NCBI GenBank assembly: GCA_047637875.1
Contig: JBLJBH010000011.1
Coordinates: 1-17,083 of the forward strand
DNA length: 17,083 nucleotides
From: UBA7396 sp047637875
GTDB lineage: Bacteria > Patescibacteriota > Gracilibacteria > BD1-5 > UBA6164
Direction of reading: 5' to 3'
The position numbers and the translations under genes were made by a program. Shown here in pieces: positions 6,947 to 14,149 of the stretch (position 1 is the first letter of the stretch; each line of letters starts with the position of its first letter). Below the pieces are notes generated by a model that worked only from the letters and a program-made list of their open reading frames with translations, did no database searches and was not told where the DNA came from.

Positions 6947-7927
6947 TTATAATTTATTTAGAAAATTTGTCAAATCTTTTTTTATCTTAGCCTCTAAACT
7001 TTGAATTTTATTTTTTCCATAGTGAAAAAATTCTATTTTCCAAGCATGAAGAGCTTGTCTTGATAATCAAAAATTTTTTGAAATATATGAATTAAATTGT
7101 TTATCTCAATATTTATTATCTCAAATAATTGGAGTTCCTAAACTTGAAAGATGAACTCTTATCTGATGCATTCTTCCAGTTAATATTTCCACTTCTAATT
7201 CGGAAATAATTTTTTCTCCAGTAGGAGTTTTTAAAATATATTCTTTCAAAACTTTATAATTTGTAATAGCCGTTTGTCCTTTATCACTAACCTGTACTTT
7301 ATCCTCATTTTTTGCTCACTCTATACGTAAAAGTTTTTTATCAATAGTTCAGGATTTATTTGGAAGTTTTCAAATAACTATAGCATAATATATTTTTTTT
7401 ACTTTTTTGTGTTCTTTAAAGTCTGCAACAAGTTTTGTTAAAATATCTTTTTTCTTTCAAATAATGAGTATTCAAGATGTATCTCTATCAATTCTATGAA
7501 CTAAACTTGGCTTAAATGTCAAACTATTTAATTTATTTCATAAATAATCTTGTACTTGTGAAATGATGTTAGATTCTTTTGTTTTATAATCCCCTGGATG
7601 AACATTTATTCCTGGTTCTTTATTTATAACTAAAACATCTCCATCTTCATAAACTATATTTTTCGTATCAAATTTTTCTCTTGTTTCTAATTGTTTTAGC
7701 TCTTGCTTTTTTGTTAAAGTTTCAAAATCTCAGTCTATTAAAAAAACTTTAACTATGTCTCAAGTTAAAAGTTTATATTCATTATCTTGCTTTTTCCCAT
7801 TAATTTTAATCTTATCTTTTCTATTAAACTTATAGATAAGCGAAGAACTAGCATTTGGTAATAATTTTTTTAGAAATTTATCAAGTCTCTGCCCTGCATC
7901 ATTTTCTGTTATAATAAATTGTTTCAT
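6947..7927 (-). CDS. RluA-family pseudouridine synthase
   Basis: A 326-aa enzyme that isomerises uridine to pseudouridine in RNA, most likely 23S rRNA (RluC/RluD-like). Residues 1-60 form an S4 RNA-binding domain (AGQRLDKFLKKLLPNAS, then KFNRKDKIKINGKK). The catalytic domain has VVINKEPG-type sequence (VLVINKEPGINVHPG) and the signature H144-R-I-D147-R-D-T-S-G, where D147 is the family's nucleophilic Asp. LEVEILTGRMHQIRVHLSSL and GTPIIGDNKYG follow, as in RluA proteins. Length is typical. It lies nine bases after the prepilin-like gene at 7937, within the pilin operon, an unusual neighbourhood for an rRNA-modifying enzyme. The exact target uridine cannot be assigned, so no symbol is given. 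Confidence 0.93.
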
Positions 7928-7936
7928 TTTTTATTT

Positions 7937-8818
7937 TTATTGAAATACAGTAAAATCAAATGCTTGATTTACAGTTTGTTGTGGAACTCTTACATCAAGT
8001 TTTTTTTGAAAACCATATGATTTTCCATAAGATTCTATACGAGTATATCTATCAGGAACTTGAAATCATGATGGAAAAATTATTTTATATTCTAAATATG
8101 GTATTAATTTATTGTCTGTAAATTTTAATTCATTTAAAACTGACATTTTCAAAGTACATCAAGAAAAAGTTCAATTACAATTATTGTTGTAAAAATCTCA
8201 AAAAGTAAATCAAGATCAAGATAAAACTTTTCATTCCTGATTTCTTATATTCCAAGTATTAAAAGATGTACTATTATTTATATCTCCCCCGTTTAAATAA
8301 GTTCAGCTTGCAATTAATGTATCATTCTCTGATGATAATATCCAATTTATAACTGGATAATTTAATGAACCTGAAAAATCTCAAGATGTTAATTCATCAA
8401 TATTTGGTGTTTTGAAAATAAAATTTATATCTTGATTTCATAAATTATTTATTCATCAAATCTCTAATTGTAAAGGTTCAGTATGTGATATCATATTAAA
8501 TCAAGAACTAAACTCACTATTTCAATATCATTCGATCGGAATAGTTGTTCAGCTTGAAAAAGTTCTATAAAAATATCAAACTGGTCAAGTAATATTTTCT
8601 TGAGTCTCTTGTATTAGAAGATTTCTATTTTTAACAAAAAATAATGAATCTTCAACTCACTTATAAGCTTTATAATATGAAGATGAAGTATTTTCAATTC
8701 ATCTTACACTTTTCATAAAAGGTATCATATAAGCTAATAGCACATAAGCTGACAATGTAATAAGTATCATTATTCACATTCAGATTACAATTGAAAATCA
8801 AGAATTATTTTTTTTCAT
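7937..8818 (-). CDS. Prepilin-like protein lacking Glu5 (possible minor pilin)
   Basis: A 293-aa protein with a prepilin-like start: MKKNNS-G7 then F8-S-I-V-I-G, a long hydrophobic helix (VIGMGIMILITLSAYVLLAY) and a polar, Ser/Thr/Asn-rich body expected to be mostly beta strands, ending AFDFTVFQ. The residue five after the predicted cut site is Ile12 instead of the near-universal Glu. Among known systems, loss of Glu5 marks GspK/PilK-type minor subunits that sit at the fibre tip. That role is inferred only. It lies between the classical prepilin gene (9 bases away) and the pseudouridine synthase. Two residues near the middle of the body could not be tied to any known domain. The leader could be cleaved or could stay as a simple anchor. 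Confidence 0.72.
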
Positions 8819-8827
8819 GTTTAAAAA

Positions 8828-9973
8828 TTATTTAGTAAAATAATCAACTAAATTAATTGTTGTATTTATAGTATATTTAGGAACTTCTCATTTCATTGAA
8901 ACTCTTTTTTTCCAACTTGGTTCTAAAGTAATACTTAATCTTAAATATGGATTTATATTACTTGAGGAAGAAGTGTCTTTCCAAGAATTTTTTACACTAA
9001 TATTTGGATATAAATAAACTTGAAAATCACTAACACTTACAGTGTCAGGAAATAATGGTTGCCAATAATTATAATTATTACTTCAAGCAATAACTTCAGT
9101 TCAAGTTCAAAATTTCTCATTTATTAGCCAAGTATCAATAATTCAATCATAAGTTCAAGCTGAAGGAGTAGTAGTGCTATGAGATGTTCACCAATCTTTT
9201 CAATCAAGTTTTAAAACTTCAATAGTTCATAAACACCCAGATCAAAAACTAATAGATCAACATGGATATTTTACATCATCATTATTTGGTCTATTTTCAT
9301 CAATTTTCCAACTCCATCTAAAAAAAGTTCTCTTTTTCCCATCTCAAGATATTAAATAAATTTCTTTAACATTTTCTCAATTGTTAAAAACAACTGGTCA
9401 TAATCATAAATTTTCATCATCATCATCTCATTTTATGTTTCAATCACAATCTTCATCTCAAAAATCTCATAATCAACAAGAATTTATATCGTCACTATAA
9501 TTTGAATTAAAATCAATAAATTGAAAAGCATATTGTCAATATCTTTGTGGTCATCAATTAGCTCCTAAATTATTAAAAATTGGTTGATTATAACATCATC
9601 AAGTTCACATTGGAGTAGTAGTACTTCTACAATAATAAAATCAATTTCCGTAAGAGTCATTTCAAACTCATCAATTATCTCAAAAATTTCAAAATCAAGT
9701 ATTTTGAGAATAATGTCAGCTAGAAGTATTAGTTCAAACTACTTTTCTATTAAAATATTCTTCATAATCAATAGTTCAACCTGACTTTATTTCTTCAAAT
9801 AATTTTTCACTAAAATAAACAATATCTTTTGTAATATTTGTTTTTTCAATTAATTTAATTTTTCAAACATTAACAGCTGATAATGCTTGAAATCATCATA
9901 AAATAACTATTGAAAATATTAAAATTCATAAAAGAACTTCTATCAAAGTAAATCATTTAAAATTTTTTTTCAT
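8828..9973 (-). CDS. Type IV prepilin with calcium-loop-like motif
   Basis: A 381-aa protein with a textbook prepilin N-terminus: MKKNFK-G7, F8-T-L-I-E12, then VLLGILIFSIVILGGF. Processing after G7 and assembly into a type IV pilus or pseudopilus is expected. Beyond the helix spine come TIDYEEYFNRKVVG (about 88-101), a Tyr/Asn/Gly-rich segment, several Cys residues (for example C176), and residues 173-184 D-E-D-C-D-G-N-I-K-G-D-D, which fit the spacing of an EF-hand/dockerin-type calcium loop (D at 1, 3, 5, G at 6, acid at 12). The C-terminal 200 residues look like beta structure and end LVDYFTK. It is much larger than major pilins (about 150 aa), so it may be an adhesive or minor subunit. It starts 3 bases after the 81-aa gene. 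Confidence 0.88.
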
Positions 9974-9976
9974 ATA

Positions 9977-10222
9977 CTATTTTTTATTATAAAATATGTA
10001 TTTAATAAAAGATCAAAAAAATATTCAAACTTTAAAAAAACTTGGTTTTTTCCAAAAATAACTTGGCCAAATTCTTATGATAAAGTCTAAACTATCAAAA
10101 AAACTTGATTTTTTAATAGTTGATTTCTTTTTAAACAAAGAAATTATACTTCTAAAAAAAGAAAAAATCAAACTAACAAAATATAATATGATATCAAAGA
10201 ATTTATTATTTATTTTTTTCAT
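9977..10222 (-). CDS. Hypothetical 81-aa hydrophobic basic protein
   Basis: An 81-residue protein, first gene of the pilin operon. Residues 8-30 are hydrophobic (FDIILYFVSLIFSFF) and could be one membrane helix or a re-entrant segment; the rest is Lys/Phe/Ser-rich and strongly basic (SLFKKKSTIKKSSFF, then IRIWPSYFWKKPSFF). Under the standard code it would stop at 10025, but that codon is UGA, so it reads on for 16 more residues to a real TAG at 9977. No prepilin motif. The stop is three bases before the prepilin ATG, so translation is probably coupled. Family not recognised. Confidence 0.65.
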
Positions 10223-10403
10223 TAATTTAAAAAAATCATATAAACTCTCTTAAATATAACAAAAAAATAATATAAATCAAAAAAAATTAATTTTATATTA
10301 TTCTAATAACATAAAATTAATTTTTGTAAATAATGTTAAACTTTACTTATTAGAAAAATTATGTAAAAAATTAAAAAATATTTTATATTTAGAAAAATAA
10401 AAA
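10223..10403. other. Divergent AT-rich intergenic region
   Basis: About 180 bases, nearly all A and T, between the minus-strand pilin operon and the plus-strand membrane-protein gene. Promoters for both directions should lie here, but no convincing -35/-10 pair stands out from the AT background. It holds a long near-perfect palindrome (10282-10325). Confidence 0.6.
10282..10325. repeat. 44-base near-perfect palindrome
   Basis: Bases 10282-10302 pair with 10305-10325 at 20 of 21 positions (the only mismatch is 10297/10310) around a 2-base centre. The outer 15 bp (AAAAATTAATTTTAT and its inverse) are perfect. It could be a regulator site for divergent promoters, a cruciform, or a terminator for antisense transcripts. 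Confidence 0.75.
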
Positions 10404-11000
10404 ATGAGTTATAGAAATAGTGCAAAAAATAGGAAAATCAAGAGAATATTTTTACAAATATTTAGTATTTTAAAGTTTGAATGATTAAATATAACAACTC
10501 CTTTAAAAATTATTGTTATATGAGTTTTAATATGTTTTTTCTGATTATTTGCTAATTGGTTTGATAGTTATGATGGTCAAATTTCTTGAAATTGATTTCA
10601 TAAATTATTAGGGATAACTTGATATATAATTTTTATTTTGAATTTAAAAATCTTGTTTTTTATTTTCTGACAAAAATTAAAAGAAAATATAAAAAATTTA
10701 CTACACTTTAATGCAAAAGATTCAGTAATTATAATAATGCTATTATTATTTTGATTAATAATAAGTATTAATTCAATATTTATAATATGAAATATTGAAA
10801 TATTTATGCAATGAATTATTTTATGAAAATGACTTATTTACGTTGTTGTTTGATTATTACTATGAATAATTTGATGAGTATTTAATTTATTTTCAAAAAC
10901 AAAAACTTACATATATGTTGAAAATAATAATTTTGAAGATTTAAATATAGAAGAACAAACTATACAAGATAATAAAAATAATATGAAACTACCTTTTTAA
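10404..11000 (+). CDS. Four-helix membrane protein
   Basis: A 198-aa integral membrane protein. After a basic cytoplasmic N-terminus (SYRNSAKNRKIKR) come four hydrophobic segments: IIVIGVLICFFGLFANWF (about 37-54), LLGITGYIIFILNLKILFFIF (about 68-88), SVIIIMLLLFGLIISINSIF (about 107-126) and an Ile/Val/Leu/Gly segment (about 137-163, GKGLIYVVVGLLLGIIGGVF). The C-terminal 35 residues are polar and acidic (NNNFEDLNIEEQTIQDN). Many glycines in the last helix are UGA. It is divergent from the pilin operon, 181 bases away, and upstream of the sigma region 4 protein, which has its own promoter. No transporter or enzyme motif is recognised. Confidence 0.75.
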
Positions 11001-11008
11001 ATAAAAAT

Positions 11009-11038
11009 TTGACTTTGTTAAAAAAATAATTATATAAT
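11009..11038 (+). promoter_or_regulatory. Promoter of the sigma region 4/HARE-HTH gene
   Basis: TTGACT (11009-11014) and a perfect TATAAT (11033-11038) with an 18-base spacer. The predicted start near 11045 leaves a leader of only about 14 bases before the ATG at 11059, with no Shine-Dalgarno site. Confidence 0.75.
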
Positions 11039-11058
11039 ATATTCTTAACTTTATTTCT

Positions 11059-12123
11059 ATGGTAACTATGCAAACAAAAGAATTAAATAATTCGTCTATA
11101 GTAAACACTTTTAAAGATATTTTAAAAGCTTTATCTGACAAAGAAAAAAATGTTATAGAAAGAAGAATATGATTAAATTGAGAGAAAGAAACTCTTCAAA
11201 ATATTTGAGACTCATTTTCTCCAAATATTACAAGAGAAAGAGTTAGACAAATTGAAGATTCTTGAATTAAAAAAATTGGTAGAGTTGTAAAAGCTACTAC
11301 ATTAGTTAAGGTTCAAGAATATGCTAAAGAAATATTAGAAGAACATGGATGATTATTAACAAAAGATAAACTAATTAATGCTATAATTAAGGGGTTTGAA
11401 CTTGAAAATAACATAAATTCTTCAATTATTGAAACAATAGTTCAATCTGATTATGATATAGTAAAATCAAAACCAAAACTTGGAACCAGAACTTATTTTT
11501 TCCTACCAAAAATTTCTAAAAAATCTATTGATGCTATTTATAAAGAAGCTTTATTAATTTTGAAAAAAAGAAAAGATGTAATGGAAAAAGCATCTCTTTA
11601 TGAAATGATCAAAATAAATTTAAAAAATCCTAACTTAAAAAATGTTTTTATTGATAGTGTTTTAGATGTTTATGAAGATGTAGTTTCTTGAGAAGAAACA
11701 TTAATCTGATTAGAAAAATGGAAAATACTTAATCCAAAAACTCTAAAAGATAAAGCTCAATATATACTTAGAAAAGAAAAAATTCCTATGCATTTTGTTT
11801 CAATTGCAAACAAAATTACAGAAAGTATGTGAGAAAAAGTAAAAGTAAATACAGTTCATAATGAACTTATTAGAAATTCAGAATTTGTACTTGTTGGAAG
11901 ATGAATTTATGCTCTAAAAGATTGGTGAATTTATAAACCTGGAACAGTACTTGATGTAATAGTTGATATAATGAGAAAATCTTGAGAACCTCTAACTACA
12001 GAAGAAATTATTGCTAAAGTTTTAAAAGTTAGAAAAGTAAAAACTACAACTATTTATATGAATCTTCAAAACAAAAAAACTATTCAAAGAGTTTGAAGAA
12101 ATTATTACAAATTAAAAGATTAA
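11059..12123 (+). CDS. Sigma region 4/HARE-HTH transcription factor-like protein
   Basis: A 354-aa predicted DNA-binding protein. Residues 20-80 match sigma-70 region 4: ALSDKEKNVIERRIGLNG and the helix-turn-helix I57-T-R-E-R-V-R-Q-I-E66 followed by DSGIKKIGR. There is no region 2, so it cannot be a complete sigma factor. Residues 85-230 are charged and helical with a possible degenerate winged-helix repeat. Residues about 232-290 match a HARE-HTH domain (AQYILRKEKIPMHFVSIANK, ending LVG280RGIYALKDWG290), the fold also found in RNA polymerase delta subunit. Residues 291-354 form another winged-helix-like unit ending QRVGRNYYKLKD. It has its own consensus promoter and a terminator, so it is a single-gene unit. 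ATG 11068 is an alternative start. Role inferred: an RNA-polymerase-associated regulator. Confidence 0.85.
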
Positions 12124-12127
12124 TTTT

Positions 12128-12158
12128 AAAAAAAGCAAACATTAAGTTTGCTTTTTTT
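12128..12158 (+). terminator. Terminator of the HARE-HTH gene
   Basis: Thirteen-bp stem AAAAAAAGCAAAC/GTTTGCTTTTTTT with a 5-base loop and trailing T run, 4 bases after the stop codon. Its last bases overlap the first arm of a second inverted repeat (12156-12200). Confidence 0.88.
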
Positions 12159-12200
12159 TGTTATTTTTTTAAACTAAAAAGCACTTAAAAAATAACAAAA
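12156..12200 (+). repeat. Inverted repeat just upstream of the exonuclease start
   Basis: TTTTGTTATTTTTT (12156-12169) and AAAAAATAACAAAA (12187-12200) are perfect 14-bp inverted copies around a 17-base loop, ending 5 bases before the ATG at 12206. The first arm shares three bases with the preceding terminator stem, so the two folds partly compete. It may affect translation or be a chance AT hairpin. Confidence 0.5.
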
Positions 12201-12205
12201 TTTTT

Positions 12206-12814
12206 ATGAAAATATTAGTATTTGATACTGAAACTACTTGATTTATTGATAAAAAAAATCCAAATCTTGATGCTCAACCATATATCATACAATTTGCCTG
12301 AATTTTTGGAGAATTAAAAGATGGGAAATTTATAGAAATAAAAAGAATTAATCAATTTATTAAACCAAAAATTTCTATTCCTTATGCTTCAAGTCAAGTT
12401 CACCATATTTATGATATAGATGTAAAAAATGCTCCAAGTATTGAAGAATATATAGATGATTTTTTAAGTATTATAAATGAAAGTGACATCATTATATGAC
12501 ACAATATAGAATATGATGAAGATATGATAAAACTTGAACTAAAAAGATTAGGTAGAGAATTTGAGTATCGTCCACAACAAGTTTTATGTACTATGAAACA
12601 AACTGTTGATTATTGTAAACTCCCTGGAAATTGAGAAAGATTTAAATACCCAAAACTTTGAGAGTTATACAAGAAACTTTTTTGAGAATATTTTATTTGA
12701 GCTCATGACGCAATAGTGGATGTTGAAGCAACCCTAAAAGCTTTTTTAGAGCTTCATAAACTACAAGTTGTAAAAATACAAGAAAAAAAACAACAAGTAT
12801 TAAGTTTATTTTAA
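12206..12814 (+). CDS. DEDDh 3'-5' exonuclease (DnaQ-like)
   Basis: A 202-aa exonuclease of the DnaQ/RNase T superfamily, which removes nucleotides from 3' ends using two metal ions. All five active-site residues are visible: D7 and E9 in FD7TE9TTG (Exo I), D104 in GHNIEYD104EDM (Exo II), and H167 and D172 in GAH167DAIVD172VEAT (Exo III, the DEDDh form). VHHIYDIDV (about 71-79) is also typical. It is close in size to the E. coli epsilon subunit (243 aa) but has no C-terminal polymerase-binding extension beyond a Lys/Gln tail ending QQVLSLF, which resembles a beta-clamp-binding motif (QxxLxLF). It may be the proofreading subunit or a repair nuclease. A zinc-ribbon gene follows 12 bases later, then recA. 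Confidence 0.92.
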
Positions 12815-12826
12815 TAACAAAAAAAT

Positions 12827-13051
12827 ATGAATTATAAAGATCTCATAAATATTGATGATTTTGAAAAAAGAGAAACATTTAATGAAGAAAGATGAGATGT
12901 AGCTTTTTATTGTAAAGATTGTGAAAGTATTGTTGAAGTAGATAGACCAAATCCAAATGGATATGTTTTTAGATGTAAAGTTTGCTCATGAGAAAATATT
13001 GCAATATGAACTTTAGCTTGATTAAAAGAGAATTATAGAATAAAAGGATAA
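12827..13051 (+). CDS. Small zinc-ribbon protein
   Basis: A 74-aa protein with two knuckles, C29-x-x-C32 (YCKDCESIVE) and C50-x-x-C53 (FRCKVCSGE), that should bind one zinc ion as a ribbon. The 28-residue N-terminus is acidic and charged (NIDDFEKRETFNEER), and a short IAIGTLAGLKENYRIKG tail follows the ribbon. Such small ribbons usually bind nucleic acid or a protein partner; no specific family is recognised. It lies 12 bases after the exonuclease, so the two are likely co-transcribed, and 86 bases before recA, which has its own promoter. This places it in a DNA-repair neighbourhood. Confidence 0.82.
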
Positions 13052-13065
13052 TTTTAAAAAAAGTT

Positions 13066-13093
13066 TTGACAAAATTATATACATTCATATATT
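13066..13093 (+). promoter_or_regulatory. recA promoter
   Basis: A perfect TTGACA (13066-13071) and TATATT (13088-13093) with a 16-base spacer, 44 bases before the recA ATG. The -10 box lies inside the inverted repeat at 13076-13102. Confidence 0.75.
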
Positions 13094-13107
13094 TTGTATA
13101 TATACAT
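13076..13107 (+). promoter_or_regulatory. Possible operator over the recA promoter
   Basis: TATATACA (13076-13083) and its inverse TGTATATA (13095-13102) flank the -10 box, and TATATACAT is also directly repeated at 13076-13084 and 13099-13107, 23 bases apart. The placement suits a repressor site, as LexA has at recA in other bacteria, but the sequence is not a classical LexA box and the DNA is AT-rich. Confidence 0.4.
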
Positions 13108-13137
13108 AAAGTATATTTAATTATTAATTTGATTTTT

Positions 13138-14121
13138 ATGGATAAAAAAGAGGCATTAGCACAAGCTCTATCAATGATAGAAAAACAATTTTGAAAATGA
13201 TCTGTAATGAAATTATGAGAAAAAGAAACTATGAATATTGAAACTTCTTCTTCTTGATCTTTATCTTTAGATATTGCTCTTTGAGGATGATATGCAAAAT
13301 GAAGAATAGTTGAAATATATGGACCAGAATCATCAGGTAAAACTACTTTAACACTTCATGCTATAGCTGAAATTCAAAAAGCCTGAGGAACAGCAGCATT
13401 TGTTGATGCAGAACATGCTTTAGACCCAGCTTATGCAAAAAAGATTTGAGTTGATATTGAAAATTTAATTATTTCTCAACCAGATTATGGAGAACAAGCT
13501 TTAGAAATAGTTGATGCTCTTGTTCGCTCTGGAGCTGTTGATTTAATAGTAGTTGATTCTGTTGCTGCTTTAACTCCAAAAGCTGAAATTGAGTGAGAAA
13601 TGTGAGACTCTCATATGTGACTTCAAGCTAGACTTATGTCACAAGCATTAAGAAAAATAACATGACCTATTTCAAAAACTGGATGCACCGTTATTTTTAT
13701 CAATCAAATCAGGATGAAAATCTGAGTAATGTTTGGAAGTCCTGAAACTACAACTTGATGAAATGCATTAAAATTTTATGCTTCTCAAAGAATTGATGTT
13801 AGAAGAAAAGATAAAATTGAATCTTGAGCATGAATTGATAAAGAAGCTACTTGAAATAGAACAAAAGTAAAAGTAGTAAAAAATAAAATTGCTCCTCCTT
13901 TTAAAGAAGCTGAATTTGATGTAATGTATAATGAATGAATATCTAAACTTTGAGAAATTGTTGATATTTGAACAGAACTAGAAATTATAAAAAAATCTTG
14001 ATCTTTTTATTCATTTGGTGATACAAAACTTGGACAATGAAGAGAAAATGTAAAACAATTCCTAGCTGAAAATCCAAAATTAGCAAATGAAATTGAAGAA
14101 ATCATTAAAAATAGTTTATAA
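13138..14121 (+). CDS. recA: Recombinase RecA
   Basis: A 327-aa RecA, slightly shorter than the 352-aa E. coli protein because of a short C-terminal tail. It forms ATP-dependent filaments on single-stranded DNA, drives strand exchange in recombinational repair and natural transformation, and triggers LexA cleavage where present. Visible are LGGGYAKGRIVEIYGP, Walker A G62-P-E-S-S-G-K68-T-T, the conserved FVDAEHALDP, Walker B LIVVD140S, the loop 1 region MGLQARLMSQALRK, FINQIRMKIGVMFG, and loop 2 SPETTTGGNALKFYASQR. No intein interrupts it. About 24 of 34 glycines are UGA, including two in the LGGG motif. It has its own consensus promoter with a repeat over the -10 box and ends in a terminator shared with leuS. 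Confidence 0.98.
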
Positions 14122-14149
14122 AAAAATTCCTGAAAATCAGGAATTTTTT
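14121..14149. terminator. Bidirectional terminator between recA and leuS
   Basis: Thirteen-bp stem AAAAAATTCCTGA with TCAGGAATTTTTT around a 3-base loop, flanked by A and T runs. It overlaps the recA stop codon and touches the leuS stop (14149-14151), so one hairpin can serve both convergent genes. Confidence 0.88.

Noticed and set aside
9584..9784. Plus-strand Ser/Ile-rich open frame
   Set aside because: Antisense to the prepilin gene; low-complexity product caused by complement of UGA and Asn/Thr codons.
10223..10403. tRNA or other structured RNA gene in the divergent intergenic region
   Set aside because: No cloverleaf, T-loop or CCA-type features; the palindrome is nearly pure A/T.
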